From Histoplasma ohiense (lineage: Eukaryota; Ascomycota; Eurotiomycetes; Onygenales; Ajellomycetaceae): a stretch of 64,000 nt of DNA. Positions 9,421-22,077 of this stretch are shown here, piece by piece. The stretch's first letter is position 1; each line of letters starts with the position of its first letter. Position numbers and translations under genes: made by a program. The notes beneath the pieces are model-generated. The model searched no databases, was not told where the DNA came from, and saw only the letters and a list, made by a program, of their open reading frames with translations. The stretch is from contig JAEVHH010000006.1 of assembly GCA_017607445.1 (NCBI GenBank), positions 1,674,001 to 1,738,000 of the forward strand, read 5' to 3'.

Positions 9421-10595
9421 TCACAGAATTTGAAACCTTATTGAACACATGCAATCACTGTCTTATTTTCTCAGAAGATGACTGTGTTTACAAGAAGAAT
9501 ATTGATAAAACTGCTGATCTCACTCAAATATCAGTGAAAGTGTACAAACTACTAATCTATCAAGCATATAAGAAGAAGAATGTTCAAGTGTTCACTGCTA
9601 GCATGACAGATATCAAAAAAGTGTTAGAAAAGTTAGAACTCAAAAATCTCAAGAAATTATACAAGAAACTACTCAAATTGTACAAAGACTTTGCAGATGT
9701 GTTCAACAAGAAAGAAGCTGAAAAATTTCTCTCTCATCAAGAATCTGATATAGATCATACAATCAAACTCATCAAGAAAGATAATAAGAACTCACAATCA
9801 CTCTGAGATTCTCTCTACAGTATATCACATAACAAGCTTCTTATTCTACAAAAAAAACTCAATGAATTACTAGACAAAGACTTCATTTATGTTAGAAACT
9901 CATTCACTGCAGCATCTGTACTGTTTGTAAAAAAATCAGAAGAAGACTTATGATTCTGTGTTGACTATCAAGAACTCAACAAGATTATACAGAAGAATCA
10001 ATACTCTCTCCCACTCATCAATAAAATACTTGAATGAATAGAAAAAACAAAATGATTTACAAAACTTGACATCTTTACAGTCTTCTACAAGATAAGAATT
10101 AATGAAGATGACAAATGACTAACTGTCTTTCATATATATTATGAATTATACAAATGAACAGTGATCTTCTTTGGATTAGCAAATGCTCTAAGTATGTTTC
10201 AGAAATACATTAACTGAGCTCTATAAGATCTGCTCAATGAGATTGCCTCAGTGTATATAGATGATATCTTGATCTTCACTGATGAATTACTCACTGAGCA
10301 CTGTAAACACATACAACAAATACTTGACTGTCTATGAAAAGCTGGACTGCAAGTGGACATTGACAAATGTGACTTTGAGATTAAATCTATAATCTATCTA
10401 GAATTCATCATTGAAGCTGAAAAAGATATATACATGGATTCTAAGAAGATGGAAGCAATTCTCAACTGAGAGATATCAGTCTTGATTAAAGAGACTAGAA
10501 GCTTTCTAGAATTCATCAACTTCTCTGATATTGTACAATCACTGACAGATCTGACCTGAAAAGATGCTGTATTTCAATGAACTGATGAAGTAGAT
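9421..10595 (+). pseudogene. G1 protease-RT linker and reverse transcriptase
   Basis: The linker is open at 9441-9806. It contains the block LELKNLKKLYKKLLKLYKDF and FADVFNKKEAEKF, a sequence that precedes RT in many fungal Gypsy elements. RT blocks follow: VDYQELNKI (about 9960-9990), (W)FTKLDIFTVFYKIRI, FFGLANALSMFQ, and the catalytic YIDDILIF with Y-I-D-D at 10254-10265. Every break I checked in this stretch is TGA, at positions where relatives have Trp or Arg. The frame stops at the solo LTR insertion at 10596. Confidence 0.8.
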
Positions 10596-11107
10596 TGTAA
10601 CGGGCGTACTTCGATTAACGATCTAGCACTATTCTAATACAGATTACGAATTGATTAAGGAAAGAAAGAGAAAAGAAGTCAGAAGAAAAGGTTGTACAAA
10701 GAGGGTTCTTATAGAGGGAAATTCAGAGCAGAAGAATATCAGAAGCCACTTCACAGTGGAGTGCAGAGCAGAAGAATATTAAGAGCTACACAGAAGAATT
10801 GTTAGAAACTATATGAGTGTGGAGCATGGGGCGGGAGAATCATTGAGAGCTATGCAGAAGAATTGTTAGAAACTACACAAGTGTGGAGTGTGGGGCGGGA
10901 GAATCATTGAGAGCTATACAGAAGAATCATTAGAAACTACACAAACACAGAGCACAGAGTGGAAGAATGTTAAGAGCTACACAGAAGAATTGTTAGAGAC
11001 TACACAAGCACAGAGCACAGAGTGGAAGAACATCGAGGGTTACACATGGTCGCAATGACAGAAGTTGGTTGCGTAAGTTAATTGCTAACGGGTGCTAACC
11101 CGTCACA
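10596..11107 (-). repeat. solo LTR in G1 RT/RNase H region (512 bp)
   Basis: Reverse-oriented LTR flanked by the 5-bp duplication tagat (10591-10595 and 11108-11112). No internal region remains, so it arose by recombination between two LTRs. It still holds several CpG sites (cgggcg, acgattaacg) and is therefore younger than G1. It lacks about 21 bp near its U3 start, as do the G5 LTRs. Confidence 0.9.
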
Positions 11108-12830
11108 TAGATGCAGCATTCAAAAAGCTGAAGTGTATGTTCACAAATGCTCTGATGCTACAATCATTCAATTCAGATAAACATACAATTCTTGAAACAG
11201 ATGTCTCAAGTTATGTAGTAGATGAAGTACTAATACAATATGATAATAAAGATGTTCTATAATCTTGTGCCTTTATCTTGAAAAAGATGTCATTCACTGA
11301 ATGCAATTATGAGATCTACAACAAGAAACTTCTAGCAATCATACAATACTTTGAAGAATGAAAGTTCAAATTTATAAATGTTGAGAAGTTTGAGATTGTC
11401 ATCAATCATAAGAATCTAAAGTACTTCACAATCACTCATAAGCTCATTGAGAGGCATATGCATTGATCATTGTTTCTTAGCTGTTTTTCATTCACAATTC
11501 ATTATCAATCTGAAGTAGAGAACACTCTTGTGAATGCTCTGTTTCATCAAAAACAAAATATATCATCTGATGACTTGAATGACAGATGAAAATATCAAGA
11601 GTATTGATTAATCAATTTTGCAATCATAAGAAGTTTTATATAATCAGATGAACTCTGTGTACATGTCAATCAGTTCTGAGCTCAAGAACCCTCACTCAAA
11701 AAACAATGAAAGCTAGATGCAGAAGTAGATGAATTCTGACAATAAGCTGTCAAAGCTGTACAAAGCAGAGCATCTCAATTCCCCACAGATGTATACTCAA
11801 GAATGAATATCTCAGCATATTCAATCAATGATGACAACTGCTTATGCTTTTAAGATAGATGATGAGTTCTCAATTCAGAATCTCTACAAATATGAATCAT
11901 ACAAGAAATTCATGACTCACTGATGATAAGATATTCAGAATATGAAATTATGTACAATATTGTCATCTAAGAATTCTACTGATCAGATATGTTGAAAAAC
12001 ATACACTGATTCATACACAACTGTGATCACTGTGGCTCAGTGATGATATAATGTGAATGCTGAAAAGAGATGCTGAAGCCTCTATCTGTCTTCAACTGAA
12101 CTTGATGTAATATAGCTATCAATTTTGCAGTTTTCTTATCTGAAAGCAGAGATTCTACAAACATTCTAGTCATTGTTGACTGACACAGCAAGAGTATAAT
12201 ACTACAGCTCTGTGACAAGATGAACATCAAAGTAGTTGTAGATATCTTTATCAGAAGTCTATTCTATTGTATATATAATCTGTCTTCATTCATTGTGTCA
12301 GATAGAGACAGTCAATTTGTCAGTGCACTCTGAGTCTGTGTATATCAATTATTAAAAATTGAATGAAAGTTATCAACAGCATACTGCTCAGAGACTGATA
12401 AAGCTATTAAGAGAATGATATAAATGATAAAGAACATCCTCTGTAAGTTCTACAATTACACACAAAACAACTGAAACAATCTGCTGTTATATACTGAGAT
12501 TGTGATTAACAGTTGAGATTCTGCTATGACAGATGTAAGCTCATTCTTCCTTCTATATAGATACAATTTAGAGGTTTTGAACTTCTCTGAGACTCTTCAA
12601 GAAACTGTGTACACCCACAGTCTTATACAGATGATAGAGAACATTGTGAGCAAGCTGAAGAAAGTCTGCAAATGAACAGAAGCTTCAATGATCAGTGTTT
12701 AGCAAGATTATGAAAATCAAATGAACATCAGAAGAAGTTCTGTGACTCAATATCATATAGAAGACAAAGTCTGACTGAATCTCAAGAATATAAAAATAAA
12801 TCATCCCTCACATACACTAGATTACTGTCA
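11108..12830 (+). pseudogene. G1 RNase H and integrase
   Basis: RNase H resumes after the solo LTR with SFNSDKHTILETDVSSYVVDEVL-like sequence (about 11165-11235) and [21 protein letters not shown]. The integrase follows, with the zinc-binding end HNCDHCGS at about 12018-12045, then ILVIVD, IVSDRDSQFVS (about 12294-12330) and STAYCSETDKAIKRM (about 12375-12420), the D,D,E core region. Stops (mostly TGA) are frequent. LINE A-1 interrupts the integrase at 12831; agattactgtca at 12819-12830 is the left target duplication of that LINE. Confidence 0.8.
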
Positions 12831-12975
12831 ACCTTACAACTACTCACAAATGTAGGGGTACATTTGAATATTTCCATTTTCTAACTGGTTTTTATATAAT
12901 TTTAACCCTTCAATCTGTTCAACATCATTGCACACCCTCTGCAATTACTCTACATGTGTGTACTGCACAGATTGA

Positions 12976-14590
12976 GTGGTCATGAAGCTCTCAATGCCCT
13001 CTCATTCACTCAAGGACATCAACACAGCCTACATCAGATCACTGAAACTGAAGTCATCAGTCAATTTTGTTACTGAAAAAACTGATAAGAGACAGAGAAA
13101 AACTGTTACAATGTCTTCTTCAGTTCTCAAAGAAGTCAGTGACAGCATTTCCACAATCATCTCTCAGCTACAGAAGCAGTTTGAGAAGACTCAACAGCAA
13201 CAAAATCTGCAGCAGAAGACTCTCATCAGATTAACAAAAACTCTGAACAGCTGAGTTGAGAAGAAGAAGTAGTCAGTCAGTTAGAACTTTGTCTGAGTCT
13301 TCTGTGAAAGATTCATTGCATATGTGACAGCAGATCTGAGTGCAGTGTCAACTCTGAGAGAGAGTGCTGCTCTGAATACTCATTCACAGTCAAATTCAGT
13401 GAAGACAACTGTGAGAAAGTCAACTATCTGAGCAGACATTGTGCAGAAGAGAAAAAAATCTGCTCTCTCTGAAGTTATCTCTGTCAAAACTGCAGCTTTC
13501 TCAGCTGACAGAGCTAGTGGAGCTGATCTACAGCTCAAGAATATCAGTCAGTTAAAAAGTTTCACAAAAAACACAAAGCAGCAGAAGAACTCATGAGTTC
13601 TCATCATTCTTCAGTCAGAGAAACAGATCACTCAGCTGCAGTCATATGCTGTGTGACAGATGATCATTGCAAACATTCAGAGAGTGAAGAATATAGCTAA
13701 TATGCTGAAGATGAAGCTCATCAGAATAGATTGAGTGATTATATCAAGCAACAGAGACATACACAATACTCTGATCACTGAGAAGACAGTGACTACTCTC
13801 TGTGAAGTTCTTGACATCACAGAGATCTGGCTATCAGAGTGGTGGTACAATTATGCTGTCTCAGAGATTCTGAAATTTGTTCAGAACTGAGAAGAAATAA
13901 GAATCTCCACAGATAAGATGATTGAGAAAGAGATTCTGACTCAGACAAAGATAAAATCAGTGAGCTGTCAACCCTCACAATATGAAGTGAATCTTAAGAT
14001 AAAGAAGATTATATGAATTGTCTCTTTCCTCATCTCAGTGAAAGACTTCTCACTCTTCAATGTCAGTGAGAGAGTCAGATTCATTGAGAAAAGGCCTCTG
14101 ACAGTGAGACATGATTCAGAATATCAGAGATACTGTCATTCATCAAAGTATGCACAACTGACAAGATGCTCCAACTGCAGTGAGCTCATAAGCCAGTATG
14201 AGAGATCAACAGAAGTGAAGTGTAAAAGAGCATTATGATGTATCAACTGCTGTCAACTCTATTCAGCTGAACATCAGCACTGCTCTGTCACACTCAGATG
14301 TGTGAATGACATTCTCAGACATCTAACTCAAAAGAAGCTAGCAGCTGTCTGTCATCTTGACAATAGATGTCACAGAGATGCTCAGAAGTGATAATCACTG
14401 TCAGCACAGTCAGCATCAATGATCACAGTGATGATATCTACATCATTCACTCAATCAACTCAGTCAACTCAGCTCACTGAGCTAGCATCTCATAAATGAA
14501 CAGCTACTCAGAGCTTCATCAGTGAAGAGAATATCATCTGACAGATGACTTACATCAGATGACACTCAGTCTGCACAGCAGAGTGACAGC
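12976..14590 (+). pseudogene. LINE A-1 ORF1 (gag-like RNA-binding protein)
   Basis: The N-terminal part is open at 12976-13254 and is Ser/Lys-rich, followed by a Gln-rich, possibly coiled-coil stretch (QLQKQFEKTQQQQNLQQK). The C-terminal half contains Cys-rich knuckles: CSNC at about 14170, and CVNCCQLYSAEHQHC-type at about 14238-14285. ORF1 proteins of Tad1-like LINEs bind the element RNA. TGA stops interrupt the frame. The exact start is uncertain; ATG 12976 or one slightly upstream. Confidence 0.65.
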
Positions 14591-14599
14591 ACAGTCAAG

Positions 14600-17500
14600 C
14601 AGTTAAAAAATAGTCTAATCTCAGCATACAGACAACAGATCTGAGACTCTTCAATCTCATCTCACAGATGAACTTTGACAGCAGCTTATCAAATGACTTT
14701 TTATACTAGAACATCAACATCAGCAATGCAGTTGATGCTGTAGAAACAATCAGTAGAAAAATCACTCTCTGCAGATCTTCTGAGCAAATACAGTCAGAGC
14801 AGCTCTCTGTCACACAGCAGCTCTACAGCTTGCTTTTGAGCAGAGCTGTGAAGTGATCTGTATATAGAAGTCTTACACATACTCTGACATCAAGACTTCT
14901 AATCACTCAGCATACAAGTGCTTTGCATTTATAGATCACTGAAATGACACTAATCTGAAACAGCAAGAGAAGAAGAGGCTCTGAATCATGATATACATAT
15001 ACAAAGATTCAAAGATAAAAACACAGCAACATCAATCTGTGCAAAACAGAGATCTGCTGTGAATCAGTGTCAATAACTGCCACATTCTCAATGTGTACAG
15101 ACAGTCTGAGACAGACACAGTCATGAACTATCTGATCAATTTAAGCTCATCAGCTCACTGTCTGATAGATGGGGATTTCAATGTATAATATAATATCTTT
15201 GAATCAGAGACAGTGAATCTGCACTGAGAAGAGAAGCTTGTTCAGTGAATCAGTGAACACAGAATAGACTTTGTAAAAGAGATAGATATTTCAACTCATA
15301 CAGCAGATTATATGATTGATTTCATCTTCTTCAATGTGATTTTTACTTTCACTTCAGTGTGTCAAGATTTACACTGCAGCTCAGATCATCAGTCTATGAT
15401 TACTATATTATCAACAACATCTCAGATACAGCAGAGCAGAGCTCAGATCAAAATCACAGACTTTCAGCTGAAGCTCTTTGCAGATCTTGTCAGAGATCTT
15501 ATAGTGAACATATCTTACTCAGATAGAGTTGAGAATGCAGCACAGTTTGATGATCTGATTCAACACTTCACTCAGAATCTTCTGACTGCAGCTCAGACAG
15601 TCAGCAAGTCAGTGCAACAGAGATAGACTACAGCTCTCTGATAGACAGCAGACTACTGAAGAGTGCATTGAGAGCTCACCACTCATCAGACAAAGATCAC
15701 AAAGCATCAGTTCAAGAACACAGTGTGCAAGATCAAGTGTATATACTGAAGACAGATAATCAACAAAGTCAAAGATGGCAGAGATCTGTACTGAGTGATA
15801 GCATAATATAAACTGAAACTCAATCTCAGAGCACTCTCTCTGATGATTGAGAATCAGATTATAGAAGAGACAGCTGTCAAAGCTGAGACATTTTAACAAG
15901 TTATTCTAAAATGATACAACTCAGTCAATGATCTGAAATACAATTCACTAAATGATGAGCACTGAAGTGACATGAGAAATCTGCTCTGAAATCTCTGAAT
16001 TGAAATGAAGAAGATAGAATGCAACATCATTGAAGTACAGAGTATCTCTTCAGATATGAATGAAATCACAGTGTGGCTGCTCAAGATATACTGACAGTAT
16101 ATGTTTCTCTTTGTACAGCAGCTATACAACTGCTGTCTCCAGCTCTGTCACTTTCCACAAATCTGAAAGCTGACAGAGATGACAATGATATTCAAAATAG
16201 ATAAAAGAAATAAAAACTCAGTTCACTTCTGAAGACTCATTGTTCTTTTCTCAGTAATCTTCAAGAGACTGAAATGCATTGTTGCAAGATGACTGATATA
16301 CACAGCACTCATTCATAATATAGTCAGCTTGCAGTATAAAGAAGTACTGTTCAGACAATCTGCAATGAATCTGATAACTGCTTTCACTCATAAAATAAAG
16401 ACAGTCTTCACACAAAACAAGAAGATGTTCATGATCACAATGAATGTGCAGAGTGTTTTTGATGCTGTGCTGTGCAGATGACTGCTTCAGTGAATGATGC
16501 AACAGAGATAATCATATAAACTGCTACAACTCATTGACAGCTTTCTCACTGAATGCAAAGCTCAGATTCAGCTGAAGAGAATCATCACAGCAATATATCA
16601 GATGCAATATAATATATTACAGAGATCTTCCCTGTCATCAATACTGTTTCTTCTGTATCTGACAGAGCTGCTGTGACAGAATTCAGAATTGTATTTTGAC
16701 TACACAGATGATCTGAACATTTGATGAGTTATACACTTGCTTGACAACAATGCTACTCTTCTCAGCCATGATATACAGAGTATTCTGAGATGAGAGAAGA
16801 CAAATAAAATGATCTTTGCATCAGAGAAATTTGAGATAATTCATCTCACAAGAAAGTGACACAATGAAACATCATCAGTGATTGTGTTAGAGAATCTGAT
16901 CATATACTCTGTCACTGTCTCAGCTGAACAGAAGTCAGTACTTCACTGACTGAATGTACACTTTGACAGAAGACTCATCTATAGATCATATATCTCTGTC
17001 TGAGTAAAGAAGACAAGAACTGTGACTCAGTATATTCAAAATCTAGAGAAAATCAGAGATGAATCTTCAGCAGATACTCTGTGAAAGATGATCACTATCT
17101 GTGTGATTGTCTTACTGCTTTATGACACAGAGACCTGGTATGACAGCTGCACACAGTCAGCAAGACACACAGACAGAAATGAGGAGATCAGCTTCTGTCT
17201 GAAATGATATATGAAAACAGTTGAGAAGATGCTTATTATAGCAGTCAGAAAAGTTCTTTCAGTTTTTCATATAACATTCATCACAACTCTATATCAGAAT
17301 ACTGAGCTCTCATCAGCAATGATAGCTCTAAAGAAGATCAAAATACATTTCACAATAAAACTTCAGATAATGAATAAGAGACACTCACTGACTTCACAGA
17401 TAACTCTTTCAATGATCATATATGAAAGAGGGACTGAAACTCAGCAGTATCTGAAGATCAAGATTCAGAGGTTGAGAGTGCTGCTGTCTGCAGTTAATAG

Positions 17501-18600
17501 ATTCACACTTATTATTTCACACTACTCAGAGAGATGTGAGACAGATTTTATAGAGAGTGTAGATAAAAAAAATACTGTTCAGATATTCAAAAAATGATGA
17601 GAAAATCAATCTTCAACAGATCTATATATTTTCTCAGATGAATCAGAATAGATTTTTGATAACAGTAGATGAATGAGCTATAACTTTATAGTCTATCAGA
17701 GAAATAAACAGCTGATCAGCTTCTCAGCTGCACTGAGCTCTATATTATATATTTTTGATGCTGAGACAGTTGGCATCTGCTGTGTATTAGAGTGTGTGGT
17801 GAAACTTCTATTCTGTGTTATAAATGACAGTATTAATTCTTGAATTTGACTCTGTCTTGACAACATCTCAGTCATCTGAAACATACAGAGCAGTGCAGCA
17901 GTCTTCTTGAACTGAGTCTATAACTGCTGTCACAAACTTCTCAGACAATATAATATAGATCTGAAATGAGTCTCTGAGTATATGAGAATAGAGAGCAATG
18001 AGAAAGCAGACTGTCTGATTAAATGAGTAATCTCATCTACTGCAGTCTCAGTCTATAGACTCAAGATTATACTCACAGTCAGTGGGATTCACACAGTGGT
18101 CAAGCAGCTCAGTCAAAAGACAGAGTGAGAGTGATAAAACAGAGTCTATAAAAAGCTCTCTGACTGATACTGAGATTGAAGATTCAGCAGACTGACTGTG
18201 AAATATCAAATGAAGATCTTTTCAGAGCTCATCATATCACAGTATACTCTTCACTGCTGACTTACACTTCACTTCTCTCATGAGAACTTCTTCTGATACC
18301 ACAGACACTTTCAGCATACAGATGTGAGGCTCATCTGTATCTGTGAATACAACAAAAGCTCAGAACATTTGATACTCTGTCAACACTCACAGAGACATTT
18401 CTCTCACTGACTCAAGAAATCAGCAGTATAGCTACACAATCAGATAACAGCTGTTGTCTATCTAGAGTCTCTGATCTCTACAGACTTTGTAGAACTGCTT
18501 GACCACACACAGTTCTACACACAGTACTGCATGAGATAACATAGCTATTTGAGCACACACTGTCAGACAGCCCTCCACAGCAAGGTGGTACAGATAGCAC
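14600..18600 (+). pseudogene. LINE A-1 ORF2: endonuclease, reverse transcriptase, RNase H
   Basis: The AP-type endonuclease includes GDFNV at 15171-15185 and SSDHQS at about 15380-15395. RT shows NVQSVFDAVL (motif A, about 16440-16475), SILFLLYL (motif B region, about 16640) and Y-T-D-D at 16701-16712, where the family has Y-A-D-D. RNase H lies at about 17630-18040, with IFSDESE and a degraded IESNEKADCL (family form GxxGNExAD). A C-terminal Cys/His segment follows at about 18340-18400 (CEYNKSSEHLILC). Together these would nick target DNA and copy the RNA onto it. The frame is broken many times, mostly by TGA. Confidence 0.8.
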
Positions 18601-18608
18601 AATGTTCA

Positions 18609-18835
18609 GTACAACTGATTCAATCAGTACAATAGATTCAACTGATGCAATCAGTACAAACAGTGCAATCAGTTCAATTGATACAATCAATTCAATCAGT
18701 TCAATCAGTACAATCAGTTCAACTGATTCAATCAGTACAAACAGTTCAATTGATTCAATCAGTACAAACAGTTCAGTCAATTCAATCAGTTCAACTGATG
18801 CAAATGGTTCAATCAGCACAGTTGACTCATCTGTT
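18609..18835 (+). repeat. 9-bp minisatellite in LINE A-1 3' region
   Basis: About 25 tandem units of 9 bp with consensus gttcaatca and variants gtacaaaca, attcaatca, gttcaattg. Because 9 is a multiple of 3 and the unit lacks stops in several frames, long open frames appear on both strands here; they are artefacts. The array recurs in LINE A-2 (about 27795-27945) and A-3 (about 58700-58945). Confidence 0.85.
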
Positions 18836-19511
18836 TCAACTAGCTGTGGTGTAATCAGTATAGTCTGCATACTGACTCAGTCAGTATGCTTTCAACTGTC
18901 AGCATGCACTCTTCTTCTCTTTCTCTGCTGCTCTCACTGTCTCTCTTCATTTCTTTCCTCTCACAATCTTCTTCAGTGCTCTCTCCTCTCTTCTCTCTTC
19001 CCCCTTCCTTCCTCCCCCCCCCTCAGGCTTGTGCTGGGTCATGTGACTGCAATGTGCCACAGGTGACACAGTCTTTTCTTCATTTCTCTCTTTATTTTTC
19101 TTTTCAGTACACTCACTTTTCTTCTTTCTTTTGTCTATTTTATCTGTCTTTCTTCTGTTGTTGAAAGTGCAGACAGTTCTCAGATCAACTGAGAGAGCTA
19201 TCTCTCTCTGTTCACTATAAAGCCTTTCAGACACAGCAGCAGCAGTCCCCTCAGAAATCACACTATAGCTCCATCATGAATGATCATATATCAGATCAGA
19301 AGTGAATGTGCAGTTTGAAAAAATCCTTTTCAATGAGCTGAGTCTTCTCAAGAGTTGTCATCTGAATTCTGTTTTCTCTCCCTCTGTGTATATAGAAATC
19401 TCTTCAGTGTAGTATGTCTTCATATTCTTCAGAAGGCTTCTGAAACACAGATGCTGTCTGTGTCTTCTCCGGGACATTAAATCAATACAAACAAACAAAA
19501 CAAACAAACAA
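18836..19511 (+). other. LINE A-1 3' UTR: pyrimidine tract, degenerate stem-loop, aaac tail
   Basis: The strand is very rich in C and T at 18905-19025 (ending in a run of C) and 19070-19155. At 19443-19460 lies the decayed form of the hairpin that is perfect in A-3 (59558-59580). The element ends in caatacaaacaaacaaaac... repeats up to the target duplication. No gene. Confidence 0.65.
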
Positions 19512-19523
19512 AGATTACTGTCA

Positions 19524-19871
19524 TGTCAAATATATGATGAAGAAAATGCTAGACATAAATGATTATTGACTCAACACTTTATCTGATATTTATGATGTCT
19601 TTCATACAAACCTGCTTCAACCCACAGCTGAGGATTCATTCCTCTCACAGAGAATCTTCAATTGACAGTCACTCATCATTGTAGAAGAAGACAATGAATT
19701 CAAATGAGAAATCAAAACAATTCTTGATGATAGAATCAATCACTGCTGCTGTGAATATCTTATCAAATGAATAGAATACAATTGTCTAATCTGGAAATCT
19801 GTGTTTATCTTGAAGAACATCATCACTTTCAACATCTACAAGTTCTCACTCACTCTGATAGAGAAGGATAA
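19524..19871 (+). pseudogene. G1 integrase C-terminus and chromodomain
   Basis: G1 resumes after LINE A-1. The frame shows the same blocks as 1400-1725: DVFHTNLLQPTAEDSFLSQRI-like sequence, then a chromodomain with TILDDRINH, EYLIK(W) and YNCLIWKS. The polypurine tract gatagagaaggataa runs up to the LTR start. The frame is broken. Confidence 0.75.
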
Positions 19872-20365
19872 TGTGATGAGTTAGTATCTGTTAGTAATTA
19901 ATTTACACAATCAACTTCTCTTCTGTATTCATTTGTTTCTGACTGTTGTAATCTTATATAATTCTCAATGTTCTTCTGCTCTGTGCTCTGCATTTGTGTA
20001 GTTTTTAATGATTTTTCTGTGTAGCTTTTAACATTCTTTTACTCTGTGCTCTGTACTTGTATAGTTTCTAATGATTCTTCTGTGTAGTTTCTAATGTTCT
20101 CTCACTCTGTGTTTCATACTCATATAGTCTCTAACAATTCTTCTGTGTAGCTTTCAATGATTCTCTCATCTCACACTCTGTGCTTATATAGTTTCTAATG
20201 ATTCTTCTGTGTAGCTTTTAATGTTCTTCTGCTCTGAACTTCTCTCTATAAGAACTCTTTTTGTACAACCTTTTCTTCTGATTTCTTTTCTCTTTCATTT
20301 CTTAATCAATTCATAATCTGTAATTAGAATAGTATCAAATCGTTAATCGAAGTACGCCCGTTACA
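19872..20365 (+). repeat. G1 3' LTR (494 bp)
   Basis: Forward LTR, TGTGATGAG to GCCCGTTACA. It is 40 bp shorter than the reference LTR because it lacks the block around gcttctgatattctt. Several CpG sites survive at its right end (tcgttaatcgaagtacgcccg). Confidence 0.85.
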
Positions 20366-20984
20366 GTTAGCAACTGCAAAAGCTGTCAATTCACAGTCAC
20401 ATTAGCTTTCAACAAGATTTGATCAACAAAAACTTATCAATAGATCACATAATGTGATCAGAACAGCAGAAGATGCAGTGATCAGAGGCTATATTACAGA
20501 ATAGAGAAAAGCTGAATGTTTGATAGAAGGAGATAGATATGTAAAACAATTGAAACAAAACAAAGAAGATTGAATGAAAGAGATACAAGAGAATGAATAA
20601 AAGAGAATAGTTGTGAACAGTGGCATTGATTAATGATGAGTCAGCATTGTTGTAATAGAGACTCATGTGCGCATGAAGTGAGCGCCTTACCGATTGCAGT
20701 TAGAAGACACACAATCACAACAAGGGCTTGACAAACACCATACTACAGACATCTCAGAAATAGTGCATTGCAAAGACAGACACACACAGCAGAACACTAT
20801 TTCCATCACAAAGATATAGATAGATTTGATAGAGAAGAATGTGATAATTTCAGCTTATTATTCTTTCATGATATACACCACCCTCTATTATTAAGAATGG
20901 CATACACTACTGCACTAGTTATTTCGTATAAGAAGAGCTGCAAAGCTTAGAAGCTTTGAACAGCTTAAGCAATCTTTGAACTAC
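20366..20984 (+). other. unassigned segment with coding-like remnant
   Basis: This is the only stretch longer than 300 bp that I cannot assign to a repeat seen elsewhere in the window. One forward frame from about 20430 to 20625 reads like decayed protein (VIRTAEDAVIRGYITE, then KAECLIEGDRYVKQLKQNKED) and is broken by TGA and TAA. A second frame at 20768-20950 is open (DRFDREECDNFSLLFF, HPLLLRMAYTTALVISYKK). It keeps a few CpG sites (gtgcgcatgaagtgagcgcc, 20668-20687). It could be the end of another transposase or the original target DNA. I recognise no family. Confidence 0.3.
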
Positions 20985-22077
20985 AATTCTCTGATAATCA
21001 AACAGAGTTTAAAAGACTTTAAAGTAATAAAATCAACAATGAACAGTCAATGCTAGAGCTGATTTTGAAAAGTCTTTAAAATATTCAAAGAAAAATCTCA
21101 TTCAATTGTTCTATTCATCTTCACTGAGTGTCTGTTCATATGAGTATATATGGCAATGAAATGACTGATAAAGCTGCAAAAAGAGCCACTGAGTTAGAAG
21201 TCTGCTATCAAAGAATTGTAATATAATCTTTTATTAAAAGAAAAATAAGAGAATTATGTTTACAAAAGTAACAAGATGTCTGATTCATGCAAAGAAAAAG
21301 TGTGCATTATTTCAGATTTGAAACTAAGTCAAAGTGAAAGACTTGCTCAATAAAGTGTAAGAAGAAACTTTTTGCTACAATAATACAGCTAAAGCTTGAA
21401 CATGATATTTCAAATTATATTTAGCAAAGTTTAAAGATGATTTAAATGATCTGTGTTCAGATTGTCAGTTATATGAAAATTCAGAGTATCTTCTGTTACT
21501 TTGTACAAAGTATTCAGAACTAAGATTGAGACTGAGAGAGAAATATCAACTGAATCAGTCAAATTTGAGTTTGTTATTCAATACAAAAGCTGAAAATATA
21601 TTCTTAATTGAATATTTAAATAAATCAAATATTGCTACAAGAGTTTGTTTGAATAGTGTCATTTAATGATATTTAGATCAGTTGTTCTTATTTATTTTAT
21701 TTTAATCTTTTGTTTAACTTTGTTTATTGTTAATTTTCATTTGTTTCAAGCAGTTTGCTTCATTATTTGTTGATAATAGTCATTGCAAATGTTTTTTCTT
21801 TTCTGTTGATTTTTAATAGCTGCTGTCTTTTATAATATTTATTTTCTTTGTTTTGAAGTTGAGTTGTGCTAACCCATTGACATTCTTTTGATTTTATTTT
21901 TGAATTGAATAGTTTGAATAGTTGTTTGATTCTGAACTGAAATTCTGTTAATGCATGTGTCAAATTGTTTTTGTATACTAGAATATTCTTGATTTGAAAA
22001 ATTCTGAAGTATTTCAGATAGATGTCATAGTCACTGACTGTATACATCTATAATTGAAGAATAATAATAATAATAAT
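20985..22077 (+). mobile_element. LINE B-2: 5'-truncated, decayed LINE fragment
   Basis: It matches 33460-34551 of LINE B-1 and covers the RNase H end, the C-terminal Cys/His segment and the 3' UTR. The RNase H motif reads IYGNEMTDKAAKRA, and its Trp codons are TGA. It ends in (aat)n at 22058-22077. The right flank is G6. The left border is blurred (some similarity to B-1 starts near 20955), and no matching duplication was found on the left. Confidence 0.75.

Larger units (their letters stand above)
12831..19511 (+). mobile_element. LINE A-1: full-length Tad1-like LINE, decayed
   Basis: The element is 6681 bp, flanked by the 12-bp duplication agattactgtca (12819-12830 and 19512-19523). It has ORF1, ORF2, a long 3' UTR with a 9-bp minisatellite, a decayed 3' stem-loop and a tail of aaac repeats instead of poly(A). 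Two further copies lie at 27087-61104 (reverse, nested) and 52914-59616 (forward). It inserted into the G1 integrase. Confidence 0.9.

Noticed and set aside
9421..12820. Alternative genetic code with TGA = Trp (mitochondrial or reassigned)
   Set aside because: TGA also replaces Arg (CGA), TAA/TAG breaks exist, catalytic Asp/Gly codons are mutated as well, and the young LTR and LINE B-1 keep TGG. Transition decay explains it better.
18602..19066. Ser/Thr/Ile-rich and Gln/Ser/Val-rich open frames on both strands
   Set aside because: By-products of the 9-bp tandem array and the pyrimidine tracts; they occur in several frames at once.
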